A stretch of DNA of 64,000 nucleotides, from positions 186,001-250,000 of the forward strand of contig CANTFK010000877.1 of NCBI GenBank assembly GCA_947646735.1, in the 5' to 3' direction. Below, piece by piece: positions 48,721 through 60,400 of the stretch. Under the pieces are notes generated by a model. It was not told where the DNA came from, searched no databases, and saw only the letters and a program-made list of their open reading frames with translations. Origin of the DNA: Peronospora farinosa. Taxonomy: Eukaryota; Oomycota; Peronosporomycetes; Peronosporales; Peronosporaceae. The translations under genes and the position numbers were made by a program. Numbering within the stretch: the stretch's first letter is position 1; every line of letters starts with the position of its first letter.

Positions 48721-49088
48721 GCAGGTTCATTTCACTGAGGTAGTCGAACGATATGTGTGCATTGGCAAGTAGTACATTCTATCAAATTAATGAGTGTCGC
48801 AAAACCGTGACGTGAATGCAAAAAAGCTGCTTCCAATCACTAGTATTGCTATTTCAAGTACCAGACCAAGCGTAGACCATCCTGATCCAGTCACTTATCT
48901 GTACCGTCTAACACGTTGATTAAGTGGGATGCGAATAGGAGGGATTGGCTAGGGTTCGATATTTGAAACACGCGGTACCGGGAAAAATTAATCCGAAGAT
49001 AAACCGTCGTGTGGTGCACACCATCGTTTTGTTGTCCATATACTTTGATTAACTACCACACAAGTATTAAAAGAGCTCTCAAGTTGTC

Positions 49089-50598
49089 ATGGTACGAGTC
49101 TTGTTAGGCGCTCTTCGTACAGTGAGACAACGTGCAACAACTATCCGGTTCAATGCCACTCGAAGCTTGTTACAATACGCCACCTTTACTACACATTCGA
49201 GTGGTCCGTCGATGAATGAATACAAATGTCGAGTCTAATTATTAGTATTAGTTTAGTACTAAATGATACTCTCTTTGCTTTTTTTTGCTATTTAGTGTAC
49301 ACTTGGGGTACAGGTACTTTGGGCCAATTAGGACACGGACCGATAGTCAAGTCTGGGATTCGTAGTGCATACGAAGAGCTCTTGCCTAAGCTAGTGGAGA
49401 CCTTTGAGGGCAAGAGCATTATCCATCTAGACTTTGGTGCCAGTCACAGTGCTGCAAGTACGATTTTTGTGTTTATGATGTATTGAAAGACTGCCTAGTT
49501 GACTATTGTATGCATTTGAACAGTTGATGAAAATGGCAAATTGTTCGTGTGGGGTTCCAACGAGTATGGGAAGTTGGGATTAGGACATAGCAATGACATG
49601 GAAGAGCTACCACGAGAAGTAGATGCTTTAGAAGGCATCAAGATTGTCGATGTATCATGTGGAGACTATTTCACTGCTGCAGTGGATGCAGATGGAAAAA
49701 TGTATTCGTGGGGATGGGGAGGTTCTACCATGAAGGGCGCTGGTGGTCTTGGTCATGCTGGTGGAAAGGATGAGCCTACGCCACGATTATTGACGACGCT
49801 AGTGGATCAGGGAGTGCCTATCTCTACGGTAGAGTGTGGTGAGTTTCATACGGTGGCACTCAGCAAGGACGGTGAGATCTGGGCTTGGGGTAATGGCGAG
49901 TACGGACGTCTTGGTGACGGAGAGTCCGACACGTGCGAAGTGCCGGAGCCAATTGAGTTCTTTTCGAAGGACAATGTGGTTTCGATTGCTGCTGGACGTG
50001 ATTTTTCTTTTGCCCTGACGGACAATGGCGAGCTGTATAGTTGGGGTGGCAACAGTCGTACGTTAATGTGGTTGATCTTGGTGTTTATTTTTGATGTCGC
50101 TAATGTAATTATTGCGACGCTGTTGCTATAGACAATCAGCTAGGTATTGGCGGAAGCTTAGCTATGGATGTGTACAATATCGAGTCGATTCCGGTGCTAG
50201 TTGAGGCATTCAACGGGGTGTCTGTTAAGCAGATAGCTGCTGGCTATGACCACGCTGCTGCGGTGACGGAGGACGGACGATTGTACATGTGGGGTGCAAA
50301 GATCTGGATTGAGCCACATGAGATGACGGCTATGAATGAGCACAAGGTAGTGCAGGTAGCTTGTGGACGACAATACACGGCGGCATTGACGGAAGACGGC
50401 AAGGTCTTTACATTTGGTAAAGGCAGCTCCAACAGCCTGGGTCACGGTGACCGCAAGAACCAGCTGCAGCCTGTGCAGATCCAGGCTCTGGCTGACATCA
50501 ACATTACTTCGTACGTTCCTGACTATTTGCTAGTGGAATCGGTTGCTGTTCTTAACACATTTGCTTGCTTTGTAACTACGCAGGGTATCGTGCGGTGA
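49089..50598 (+). CDS. RCC1-repeat protein, probably mitochondrial, 4 exons (433 aa)
   Basis: Exons 49089-49227, 49296-49457, 49524-50057, 50132-50598; introns of 68, 66 and 74 bp; lengths sum to 1302 nt in frame. Residues 1-45 are rich in Arg, Thr and Ser without acids (MVRVLLGALRTVRQRATTIR), a mitochondrial-presequence pattern. RCC1 blades follow: YTWGTGTLGQLGHG, FVWGSNEYGKLGLG, YSWGWGG, WAWGNGEYGRLGDG, YSWGGNSHNQLGIGG, YMWGAKIW, FTFGKGSSNSLGHG. A mitochondrial RCC1-like protein (RCC1L) assists mitochondrial ribosome assembly in animals; orthology here is inference. The exon 1 donor (GTCGAG) is weak but phase-correct. Confidence 0.85.
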
Positions 50599-51202
50599 CT
50601 ATCACATGGGCGTTATCGCAACACACCACGCCAAGGCTGCGGACAAGGATTTTTCTTTCCGGGAGTAGGACACAAAACTTGAAAGCCAAGGGATAGCAAA
50701 ACGAACGTTTTTGGCAACGTTGGGCGAATACCTCGCGCTCAGCTGAAGCTTAATATGACCCAGCGTTGTATAGATAGAGCTGCAAAGCCGACACGTCGTT
50801 ATCCTCGATCTTCGTCATCTTAAGTTTTTGCACCTTTACTGATTTGGTCGCATGGTGTTGCTATGCGTGGCAGATTCCGAAGATGCTTCTGCTATCCGGT
50901 CATCAATGTATTTGCTCTTTCGCAACAACAACGTAAGTCAAACTCGAGTTTAAGTAGAAACCACATATACTTTATCGGACACAGCTACTATCGTATCTGC
51001 ACACCCTCGAGATTGACATGGACGAGCATCTAACATAGTCCGAGATGGAAATCACAACAAAGTCTGTCGCCGGTAGCTAAGAGGTGACAACGATACACTT
51101 TCTACAGCAGACATCACATCACTTGACGTTGTTCTATGAGACAGTGGAAACCCATCTTTCCACATTATGTGTCGGAAGTCTAGCTCACGTTTCGACTGTT
51201 CG
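50599..51202. other. Intergenic between convergent genes
   Basis: 3' flanks of the RCC1 and NOL9 genes; no ORF with recognisable content. Confidence 0.55.
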
Positions 51203-53128
51203 CTACTTGCCATCGCGTTTACGTTTAAGATTGTTTCGACTCTGCATGACACCAGAACCAGTGCCTTCCGATGATATGACGTCGGTGACAACGTATGGGG
51301 CTTGAACAGGCTCATGTGCGGACAACATGATACTGTCGAGCGATATACTGCTGCATACGAGCAAATTGACACGTTTCAAGACTGAAAGGGGCAGCGGGCT
51401 CAGGATAAACAGTTGACGTTTCTTGGCATCCATCGCCCGAATGATCCCCACGCCTACACATGGAACATGTACGGGCTGAAGCACGATACGAGGTGGTCCT
51501 TCACGAAGTTCGAGATCATTTTGCTCGAACGGTATGTGTTCGGGGTTGACGCATAGACCCACGACACAAGCATTGAGTGAAAATAAGAGCTGACTTGGAG
51601 GCACGGAAGAACCGGCAAAAGAAATGTCGACCTGGTCGAATGATACGGCGAAAGGCGTGAGTTGAGCGTACGCGCGATAGATGTCGCTGTCCACGCGGTT
51701 CTTTTCAGATAGTACTTGCAAGTTCTGCAGTAGGGCCCGTGAGAGATCACACCGGCTTTGAGCCAAGAAGTACGAGTGGAAACGATACATTCGCAGTTCC
51801 TTGGAGCTACGAGGAGGTTGTGTGACGCCGATGGGGTCCCAAGGCGGAACAGCGTAAATATGCCAGCTGCCTCCTATAGGGACATTAAATTGTTTGTTTT
51901 TCGTTGCGGCCACTAACTGCACGACATGGTCAGGGTTTGTCGTCTCTATGACGTTACACAGCAGATCATGGCCCATGCTCTTGATCCAGCCGTCCGTATT
52001 AATCACAAGCGGCACACATGCGTGCTGTCTTGACCGAGAAATCTCGTTGTCACTGTTTGCACTCCTGTGAATTCCCCACTTGGTGTCGTACAAACGCAGT
52101 AGACTCTTGACTGCTTTCATATAGTATAACGGATCATTGCCTGGGTTGGTGTTTCCACAAAAAAATGACCGGATCGGATTCCTCATGTGCGAGAACCCCG
52201 GACCCAGCAACGGCGTTGTCAGAGCATGAAGCGCCACGAGTCCTGACGGCGTGAGTTCACTCTGGCCCAGGTCTGTATCCAGAAAAGCCACAATTTTAAA
52301 CTCCGAGAGCAGCCGATTCACCAGATACCTACAAAACGTGGACTTGCCCACACCTTTACCACCACATACAATGATCTTTTGCGACATTGGATTTTCTTCC
52401 GCTAGCAAACTAGCCTGTAGACTGTCCACGGTTGCCTGCCAGGGCTCTGTGAAATGCAGGGTCTTGAATGAATCCACCACCACAAGCTCTGCCAGGATAC
52501 GCTCCGGTGACTTCCAATCGTGATGCATTGGATCTGTGTTCGGAGGTGCAGCACTCGTAATATCGAACTCATCAGTAATGTCGCGTAACAAATTCTGGTT
52601 GTATTGTGAGATAATCATCTTGAAACCGGGTAGTACCGTAGACACTTTCTCCGGTCTGGTATTCTCATAGAAACTCGTGACATTCCCAAACGTGACGGGG
52701 ATTGCTCGAAGCACCAGTACAACGGGGTAGTCGCTTACGAGCTGCATAGCCAGTCGATCTGCCGCAATTTCCTCGTCCTCACTCAGGGCTTCTGATGGCA
52801 AATTGGGCTCCATGACTTGCAATAAACTAGCATTACTAGGTCCAAAAGGCGCTTGTGTGTCTTCATTGCCCGGTCTACCTTCAATTACCAGCAGATTGTT
52901 CCATTTGGGTGAATGCAACGAGAAATAGACTCCCAAAGGCGGTCGAAAGCCCAGTACCTGCACGTTCCCCTGGAACACCCGAAAAAGCACCATACCAGCG
53001 CAATTCACAGACGCATTCTTTTGCATTCCTAGTATAACCACATTGCCAGAGCGTACACATAATGCACGATATAAAGGTGAAGCTCCTGACGCGCCGGCTG
53101 CAGGACCGTAGTGTGCCATGTTTGCCAT
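51203..53128 (-). CDS. NOL9: Polynucleotide 5'-hydroxyl kinase NOL9/Grc3 (641 aa)
   Basis: Single exon. Walker A GGKGVGKST at about residues 256-264 and the Walker B/lid-type DTDLGQSELTPSG at about 284-296 identify the Clp1/Grc3 kinase group. The length, the N-terminal beta domain (VVILGMQKNASV, LGFRPPLGVYFSLHSP) and the C-terminal domain (LVGLCVNP-type VVGLCVNPEH, GVGIIRAMDAKKRQLFILSP) fit Grc3/NOL9 rather than Clp1. The enzyme phosphorylates 5'-OH RNA ends in pre-rRNA ITS2 processing in the nucleolus. The frame is open upstream to 53194 but without an ATG; the first ATG is 53128. A basic C-terminus (NNLKRKRDGK) may be a nuclear or nucleolar signal. Confidence 0.92.
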   Translation of the reverse strand: MANMAHYGPAAGASGASPLYRALCVRSGNVVILGMQKNASVNCAGMVLFRVFQGNVQVLGFRPPLGVYFSLHSPKWNNLLVIEGRPGNEDTQAPFGPSNASLLQVMEPNLPSEALSEDEEIAADRLAMQLVSDYPVVLVLRAIPVTFGNVTSFYENTRPEKVSTVLPGFKMIISQYNQNLLRDITDEFDITSAAPPNTDPMHHDWKSPERILAELVVVDSFKTLHFTEPWQATVDSLQASLLAEENPMSQKIIVCGGKGVGKSTFCRYLVNRLLSEFKIVAFLDTDLGQSELTPSGLVALHALTTPLLGPGFSHMRNPIRSFFCGNTNPGNDPLYYMKAVKSLLRLYDTKWGIHRSANSDNEISRSRQHACVPLVINTDGWIKSMGHDLLCNVIETTNPDHVVQLVAATKNKQFNVPIGGSWHIYAVPPWDPIGVTQPPRSSKELRMYRFHSYFLAQSRCDLSRALLQNLQVLSEKNRVDSDIYRAYAQLTPFAVSFDQVDISFAGSSVPPSQLLFSLNACVVGLCVNPEHIPFEQNDLELREGPPRIVLQPVHVPCVGVGIIRAMDAKKRQLFILSPLPLSVLKRVNLLVCSSISLDSIMLSAHEPVQAPYVVTDVISSEGTGSGVMQSRNNLKRKRDGK

Positions 53129-53857
53129 ACGATTGGCCACCAGTAATTTGAGGCTGTCACACGTCGCATGTTTATTAAATAAGGTAGTTCTCACACGTCA
53201 CACATTGCAGTCACTTCAACAACCGTTCTGAGCATATGACAAATTAGATACTTCTAATGAAGATGCCTTTAGTAAACTCATCTATGCATCAGTGAGAATA
53301 TCTTGCACGCTTAAGCATGGTGCTAATGCTCACCATGAAGCCAAAAAGCTGACGGTACGCCAAGCAAAGAGTCATTCGTCTTTAGTGATTCCATCGATCA
53401 GTATTCAGATCTACCGTCAGACGGCTATTGAATATCGATTACTTGCCCTCACAACATCAAGTTCAGTAACGTGCATCACTCTAAGCTACTCTTAAAACTG
53501 CCATTGATATGTTGACTATATTGAAAGGTAAAAAGTGATCAAATTACAGCTTCATCTGAAGAAAAGACCAGCGTGCAGCTAGAACTCAGCGACAAGAAGT
53601 AACTGAAGCTAGAAAAAAGAATATAGAAAAAGTGCAAGTGAATGATGCAGCTGAACCAGTAGAAGAGGCTACTGCAATTGCATGCTCTTCTCGCAGAAAA
53701 AAGTAGATTATACTAAGGATGCAGACAATACGACACCACGCAAGAGAATGAAAACAATCAAATTCGGTCAGAAGTTGCGGTAATTTTATGAAAAAACAAA
53801 AAGTGGATTTTATAAAATGAGAATACGAAAAAGAAAAATCGAAATCTGAAAATATGA

Positions 53858-53981
53858 CTATCGGTCAAAGATTACATTTTTAATATAAAAATATACTTAA
53901 TATTTTTGATAGAAATCGTCGATATGAGGTCAAACATATCAGATAAAATCTTCTGATTCAACTTAATATTTTGACCGATAG
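53858..53981. repeat. 12-bp inverted repeat, about 100-bp spacer
   Basis: CTATCGGTCAAA at 53858-53869 and TTTGACCGATAG at 53970-53981; could be a MITE-like remnant or a promoter structure. Confidence 0.5.
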
Positions 53982-53985
53982 ATAT

Positions 53986-54002
53986 ATTATTCACATTTAA
54001 TT
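53986..54002 (+). promoter_or_regulatory. Possible initiator of the aminopeptidase gene
   Basis: TTATTCACATTTAATTG resembles the CANTTT half of the oomycete initiator and lies 15-30 bp before the ATG at 54017. Weak match. Confidence 0.3.
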
Positions 54003-54016
54003 GGACTGTGTCGATC

Positions 54017-55719
54017 ATGTTGCGTCGCTACTTTAGCTCTTCGTCTGCTCTCGCTGCGCCTCGCATGCTGAAACAGCAAGTACAAGGTCAACTATCACTT
54101 CTCTCGGAGACATCGTCATCGTCATCTCCCAATACTCGCGTCGTGTTTGTATCTCGTTCGTCAACGTCAGCGTTGCCCCAATCGCTGCCATTTCCCGTTT
54201 CTACCGCCGCTTTAAGCGATTTTCAAGCGAAAAGTCAAGAAAAAATGCTTTTGTATCCAAGTGTGGACCACAGGAAATTCAAGGACCAGCGCGTGCTACT
54301 TGTGGGACTTGGAGATGCTGATAAGGTGACGCCGAACGTCCTACGAGACGCTACACACGGCGCCTTGAGTGCATTAAAAGCCAAACAAATCAAAGACGTT
54401 GTATTGCAGGTGCCTACACTTGAAGGTTGCAAGCTAAAGACCAATCAAGTGGTGGAACTATTGACGCAAGCTTCAATGCTGTCGAATTACCAGTTTGACC
54501 AGTATCTGACGGACTCCAAGGACGCTCATGGAGACAGTAAATTACATCTACCACTCGAGAAAATCTACATGGACACATCAGTCGAATATCAACAAGTGAG
54601 AGACTTATGGATAGAGTGAGGTGGAAATTCTTGGCTGATAGTTCTTGTGATGCTGTAGAATGTAGTGGAGCAGGTGACGGTCGGTGAAGAAACCATCTTT
54701 GCTCGGAATCTCGGTAAGTACTTCAGGTCTTTCATCGTTGGTTTTCATAATTTATGTGTTTTTTTGTGTGTTTTCTAGGCAATGAACGCTCGCACATTGT
54801 TGATCCGGCGTTTATGGAGAAGATGGCTCGTTTGTCAGCTGATCTTCCCAATATGTCAGTTCGTGTCTTGCAGCAGGAGGATTTGGTGAAGGAAGGCATG
54901 AACATGTTCTTGAGTGTAGGTCAGGCTGCTGTCTGTCCTCCTCGTCTTGTCATTCTTGAGTATCGTGGCAATCATAACTCGGATGAAAAGATTGCGCTTG
55001 TTGGTAAAGGCGTCACGTTTGATACGGGCGGCTTGAACCTGAAGCCCACGGGATCTATTGAAGACATGCACACGGACATGTGTGGGTCGGCTGCTGTGCT
55101 TGGAGCTGTTCGTGCCGCTTCGCGCCAGGGTCTCAAGGTGAACATCGTCTGCGCTCTTGCCCTAGCTGAGAACGCCATTGGCTCCAAGGCCGTGAAGCCA
55201 CTAACGATTGTCAAGTCGCACAAAGGTATCACGGTGGAGAATAACAACACGGACGCTGAGGGGCGTTTGGTACTTGGTGACGCGATGTCGTACATTCAGA
55301 AGGAGTACAAGCCTAAGAAGATTATCGATGTGGCTACACTTACTGGCGCGTGCGTGGTCGCTCTTGGCGAACACTGCGCAGGTTTGTTTTCCAACTCGGA
55401 TGATCTGGCTGAGAAGCTGCAGGAGACAGGAACAAAGTGCCATGAGCGCTGCTGGCGTCTGCCAATTCTCCCCGAGCACACCGCTGCCCTCAAGGGCTCG
55501 CAGTCGGATTCCCGTAGCACTGGTCGAGGTCGCTACGGTGGCGCCTCAACGGCAGCAGCTTTTCTACAGCAGTTCGTCTATGAGGGTGTGGACTGGGCTC
55601 ACCTTGATATTGCAGGACCGTCAAACTACAGCTCTGCCAAGTCGTACTTTCCTAAAGGAGCCACAGGCTTTGGCGTTCAGCTGCTCTACAGCTATCTGAA
55701 GGAGCATGAACAACATTAG
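54017..55719 (+). CDS. M17 leucine aminopeptidase, 3 exons (524 aa)
   Basis: Exons 54017-54595, 54659-54713, 54779-55719; introns of 63 and 65 bp, GT-AG; total 1575 nt in frame. The N-terminus MLRRYFSSSSALAAPRMLK looks like a mitochondrial presequence. All metal and catalytic residues of the family are present with the spacing of E. coli PepA: K288, D293, K300, D311, D370, E372, R374 (PepA numbers plus 18), within GKGVTFDTGG and NTDAEGRL. It is a dizinc peptidase that removes N-terminal residues in peptide turnover. Confidence 0.94.
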
Positions 55720-56208
55720 AGAGTATCATTCCGATCCCAAACGAGAACATCTGCACGCCGGCCGCGCTTGTCCGAGGCCAGTATCCTTTTCGAAGACCAC
55801 ATTCGCGGTGACATGGCATGATGGTGGTAAGCTCTTAGGAAGAGCTAACTGAGCGTCTTGAAATGATGGATCCGCCGGTTGGATTTGCGTGCTTTCTCTT
55901 CAAAGTTTGATATTGAGTTAAGTGGGCAGTGCTTAGAATTCAAAGGTGTGCTCGAAGTCGATAGATGCGGAGAATGGTTGCTTGTCAGCCTGTTGTGCTG
56001 ATGCTACTGAAGGCTGTCTCGAATTTAACGTGTAATCCACACAGAACCCCACCTTTGCTACCATGTGCATTGTTGCCACCCTCGCACTGCATTGTGCTGG
56101 AAGTCTCATGCGTTTTGTTGGTGCAATTAGCAATGTGAGAAGACTCTCAACACCAACGACGGACCGAGAGGCTGATGGACTAAAAGCTCATTCAATCTCT
56201 CCAATTAC
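55720..56208. other. Intergenic between convergent genes
   Basis: 3' flanks of the aminopeptidase and F-box genes. Open frames of 64-66 codons on both strands have no recognisable content. Confidence 0.5.
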
Positions 56209-57354
56209 CTACTCCAACGATAGCTCAAATTCCAGCAATCCCGTAACACCTACATAACTCAAACACGTGTAATAGGGAGGTAAATTAAACTCTTGCATCC
56301 ATCGAGCCACACCCGAACTAATATCCTCCTGTCGATCAAACAAATTCAATCGTAAAATTCCTCGAGACAGAAAAGCTCGACGTGGTAGCTCAAATGTTTT
56401 CATCTGATCGTACGTACACTCACCTCAAGTCAGGACTCAAGATCAACATTGTAGCATCATTCATTCTCTTCCTTACCTTCATATCATTGGCAATACAATA
56501 CGTTATGGACTCATAAACGAGCGTCTCGACGTCATCGTCATCTCCTAGTTCATACAGTGCAAAGGAGAGCCGTTTTGGTGCGTACGTGGGACTATCAGGA
56601 TACCAAAAGACTCGGTATGGTACAATTTGTACACTGTTTACAAGACAATTTGCCCACAAGATGTAATCCAAATGATCCGTCGATGTACATTCCCATGTGG
56701 AAGCACTACGAAAACAAATCAAACTCCATCAGCAACAATGAAACCGTAGCCAATGTCCTGTGCGTCTTTCTTTACACCTGCTCCAATAACATGGCTGTTC
56801 TCTTGCACAGCCACATACACGTTGCAATCTTTTCGCCATGGCTACAAATTGAACTGGATCATCTGCTACGGCCATATGATGGAGTAATGTTACACCAATG
56901 TCACAATGTGACCTTGTAAGTGTATTATCGGCTGACTCGTTTATGTGGTCCACTGAAGAACATTCTGGTTGATTAAAAAAAAATAGTAGAAAATGAAGTG
57001 AGGTACACCATTTTGAAGAATAAATAGTACCGTACTCACCTCGAACTTGACGCAGTACCGAAAATTCTGAATTTACAGGTGACTGAGTCAAGAGAACGAG
57101 ACGTTTCCAGCTTCGTATGCGACACTTATACTCGTACAGAGCCAGACGTTGTGCCAATACCTCCCATGTCTAAAAATTCGAGAAAGTCAATAAGGATTTG
57201 AAACAAACGTTTTTTTTCATGTATAAAACGCACCACCATGTAGAATAATGTCCCGTACATGACGATTGACAATCTCAAGCTGTAACAGACTCGTATGGTC
57301 CACAAACTGCAGTATCGCTATGATTAAATTACGTGGTAAGTCACTTAACTCCAT
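56209..57354 (-). CDS. F-box protein, At4g00755-like, 5 exons (287 aa)
   Basis: Exons (minus strand) 57354-57232, 57169-57040, 56964-56778, 56705-56477, 56403-56209; introns of 62, 75, 72 and 73 bp; total 864 nt in frame. Exon 1 is an F-box (MELSDLPRNLIIAILQFVDH, then LLQLEIVNRHVRDII). The C-terminal half has CYWSSASTW, VNSVQIVPYRVFWYPDSPTY, PKRLSFALYE, LSRGILRLNLFDR and YYTCLSYVGVTG, the pattern of At4g00755-type F-box proteins. F-box proteins are substrate adaptors of SCF ubiquitin ligases. Intron 1 needs a GC donor (GGT|GCGTTT), the least certain boundary; the other donors are GT. Confidence 0.8.
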
Positions 57355-57487
57355 GAAAAATAACTAAAAAAGACAAAATAACAGAGAGTTTGTAGAAACT
57401 TATATTTACAAGGACAAGAATAGTATTCATTTTAAGAGGAACAATTATCCGGATACGAACAATGTACATTCAGAACACCTTAGACTG

Positions 57488-60400
57488 CTACTTGTCCCAC
57501 GTATGAAGTGCCTGGCACAACATCCGCTGGTATTTCGACGTAGCAGCTTTTTCCTTGTCAATTTCCATGCAAAGACGCTTCATTTCACCCATTGCTCGAT
57601 ACTTTTGCTTCGATTCATCCATTGCATTGAAAGGTCCAAAACTTTGGCGTATGCTCTTTGTAGAAACTTGCACAACTTGTTTCGTCGCCTCACGGTCACG
57701 CTTGGAATGTGTCTGCTGTTTGATGCCCCTCGAGTGTGTAGCAGCATGGACTAAGTGCGAGATACTTGCTTCGAATCTGCAATCAGCTTCGTAATAGATT
57801 GTGATGTCACTCAGCGTCTCAAAAAACGTCTCGTAAATCTCTTTGAAAATCGTCCGCCATGGCAACAACACGTCAGCATCTTGTGGAGTCACTTGCTCTG
57901 TCTTGCTCTTTCGTGTCAAGTGCTGATGCACTGGAAGAAGTGTGCTGTAAATTCTTTTCTTCAACTCGTATGTCGATACTGCTGTGGCTGCTGGATATGA
58001 TACAAACAGTCGATCAATAAAGTCCGCAACCTTTTTGAAGTAAGCGTCGCACGTCTCGTCGCAGTTCAACGGGGAATTCACAGTGGCAATTCGTGTCACT
58101 TCTAGCGCCGTCAGGATCGTTCTTATCTCGTGTCGCTTCTCCTGCGAGTTCCAACCACGCGGTGGTTCCACGATAGCAAATTGCAACTCTGGTGGTGGGT
58201 ATGCGAGGTCCATTACACCGGACGTCAACAAATCTTCTTGCAAGCGTGGAAAGATAGCGCAAATGTTGCTCTGGATTCCCACCAATGACTCATACTGGTT
58301 CATCGTTGCCTTCACACTACCCTCTAGAAGCTCTTTCAAACCAACGCTCTTGAGATGGCGCACACGAGGAGACAATGTTGCAATCTTCTTTAACACTTGA
58401 CCAAACTTATGAGGAAGAAGGCCGCCTGCGTCAATGAGTTCAGCGTCGACCTGCACCACCAGCGAAGCAAATCGGCTTTGCACTCGTTCAATACAGCTCC
58501 TGAGAGTGGTAATGAGAATTTCCCGAGAAGACCTCATTTCCGCCGACGCAAAGCCCAAGGCAAATAGTGTCACCCGGTTTCCTGACTTTAGAGATGACAG
58601 GAGTACTTCAACTCGCTGTTCCCAGCGATCGCAATTGCCAGCTAGCTGCAGTGAGCTCATATCAACGGGTAGTAGGATCGCCGACGCTGCAGCAAGCTTG
58701 TTTTGTTGTGTCTCGTGGTTAGTCCGCTCAGTAAATGTCGAATCAACATACCGGCTACACACAACAATTTCCTGCTCCATACCATCACTCGACTGAAACG
58801 TGTGATAGCAGTCATGTTCAAGCACAGCTGCATTCTGTGCCCCTGCCCTGACGGCGCACCACAAACCAAACGATGAAGAAGCTCCATCCAGTAAATCTGC
58901 AATCACCAACTTCCACGCGATTGATGGTAACCCCGGGTTTTGTCGGCGAAGTGGAGCACTAACCAGTCCTAAGATGTCTTCGGGGCACCAAACCGCTACG
59001 ATATCTGAATCCGAAGGCGACACGTCTTCTTCTGCCCTTGGCAATTGCTTCCGTCGCTTTGTTCCAATTCGAGTACCAGATGCTTCCCCAAAAAGCCATT
59101 GGATACTTTCTTTTGCCTTCTGATGAGGCCGATCAAGTCGAAGCTTAGTTGCATCAATTCGAATGGGTCCAGTACCGTGTCGTGACTCTTGCACATATTT
59201 CTTCCAGAGCTGCAGCCTTAGTTTCAAAACAGCGAGGCGTTGCTTTTCAATGCGGCGCACCCTCTTCTTTTCTGCGCGCTCCTTGGCTAGTTGTGCTTGA
59301 TGTGCAGCTTCACGGGCTTGACGCTCTAGATCTTGCTGGCGACGTCGCTCAAGTTCTTCTGCTGCCTTTCGTCGAATTTGTTTCTGGCGTTCTTCTTGTT
59401 GACGTCTATCTTCTTCCTGTCGACGTCGCTCTTTTTCCTGTCGATGTCGCTCATGTTCCTGTCGACGTTGCTCGTGTTCCTGTCGACGTTGCTCTTTTTC
59501 CTGTCGATGTCGTTCTTCTTTAGCAACCTTTATCTTTAGAGCTTCAGCTTGCTGTACCGCTGCAAGTCGTTGTCGCTCTGCTTCACGAGCAGCCTCTTCT
59601 ATCCTCTTGCTCTGTATTTCCAGTTCACGTTGCTTCTTTTGCTCTCGTAGCTGGGCTTCTAATTCTTGTTGCTGTCGCGCAGCTTCTTTTTCAGCTTTAG
59701 CGCGAGCGATCATCTCTTGCTTCGCCAATTCGTCACGTTGATCAGCCTCCTCGGCGGCAGCATTCTTAGCTTGATACTGCCGGGCCTTCTCTTCCTTCAC
59801 CTGCTCGAGCATTCGCATGCGTTCAAGCATTGCTTGCTTCTCTTGCTCAAGCTTAAGCTTTTTCTGTGCAATCATTCCGAGATCATGTGTTTTCTGATCG
59901 GAATCTGTTGGTTGATGTTGGCTGGAAAAGCTGTTCGCAGATGCTACTTGGGCACTCATTTGAGGCAACATAGGGCATCCTTCGTTGTAATCAATGAAAT
60001 ACGAGTAGGCATCGTCAGACACAGGTCGATATGGATACAGCCGAGACCGTTCCTCCTGTTCGGTATCTTCGATCAGCTTGCTAAGAGCGGGATATTTATC
60101 TCGAGCATATTCTGTCACGCCACGGCAGACATCTCGCCGTAAAAAACCTCTGCACACATCAAGGACAAAGAGTCAAAACGGATTCTTTTCCATAAACAAC
60201 ACACATTAGCGTACCCTTGCTTCATCCCGACATAGATCTTGGAGCGTCGAGTCTTTAATGGCGTATTATTTCGTCGTAATTGAGCATCTGCAACAATGAC
60301 AGCATACGATTACTACACGTGCTCTAGCTTGCGATCCGTATGCAACGTATATTCGTACCTGTTTCATAAACACCACCGAACTTTACCATAAAATCGCTAT

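Larger units (their letters stand above)
53129..54016. other. Divergent intergenic region NOL9/LAP
   Basis: About 890 bp, very AT-rich from 53500. No convincing gene. A 12-bp inverted repeat (53858-53869 and 53970-53981) encloses about 100 bp. Confidence 0.55.

Noticed and set aside
59149..59523. Plus-strand ORF with FLSTLLFFLS-type repeats inside the GANP gene
   Set aside because: Shadow of the Glu/Arg/Gln-rich coiled coil on the other strand.
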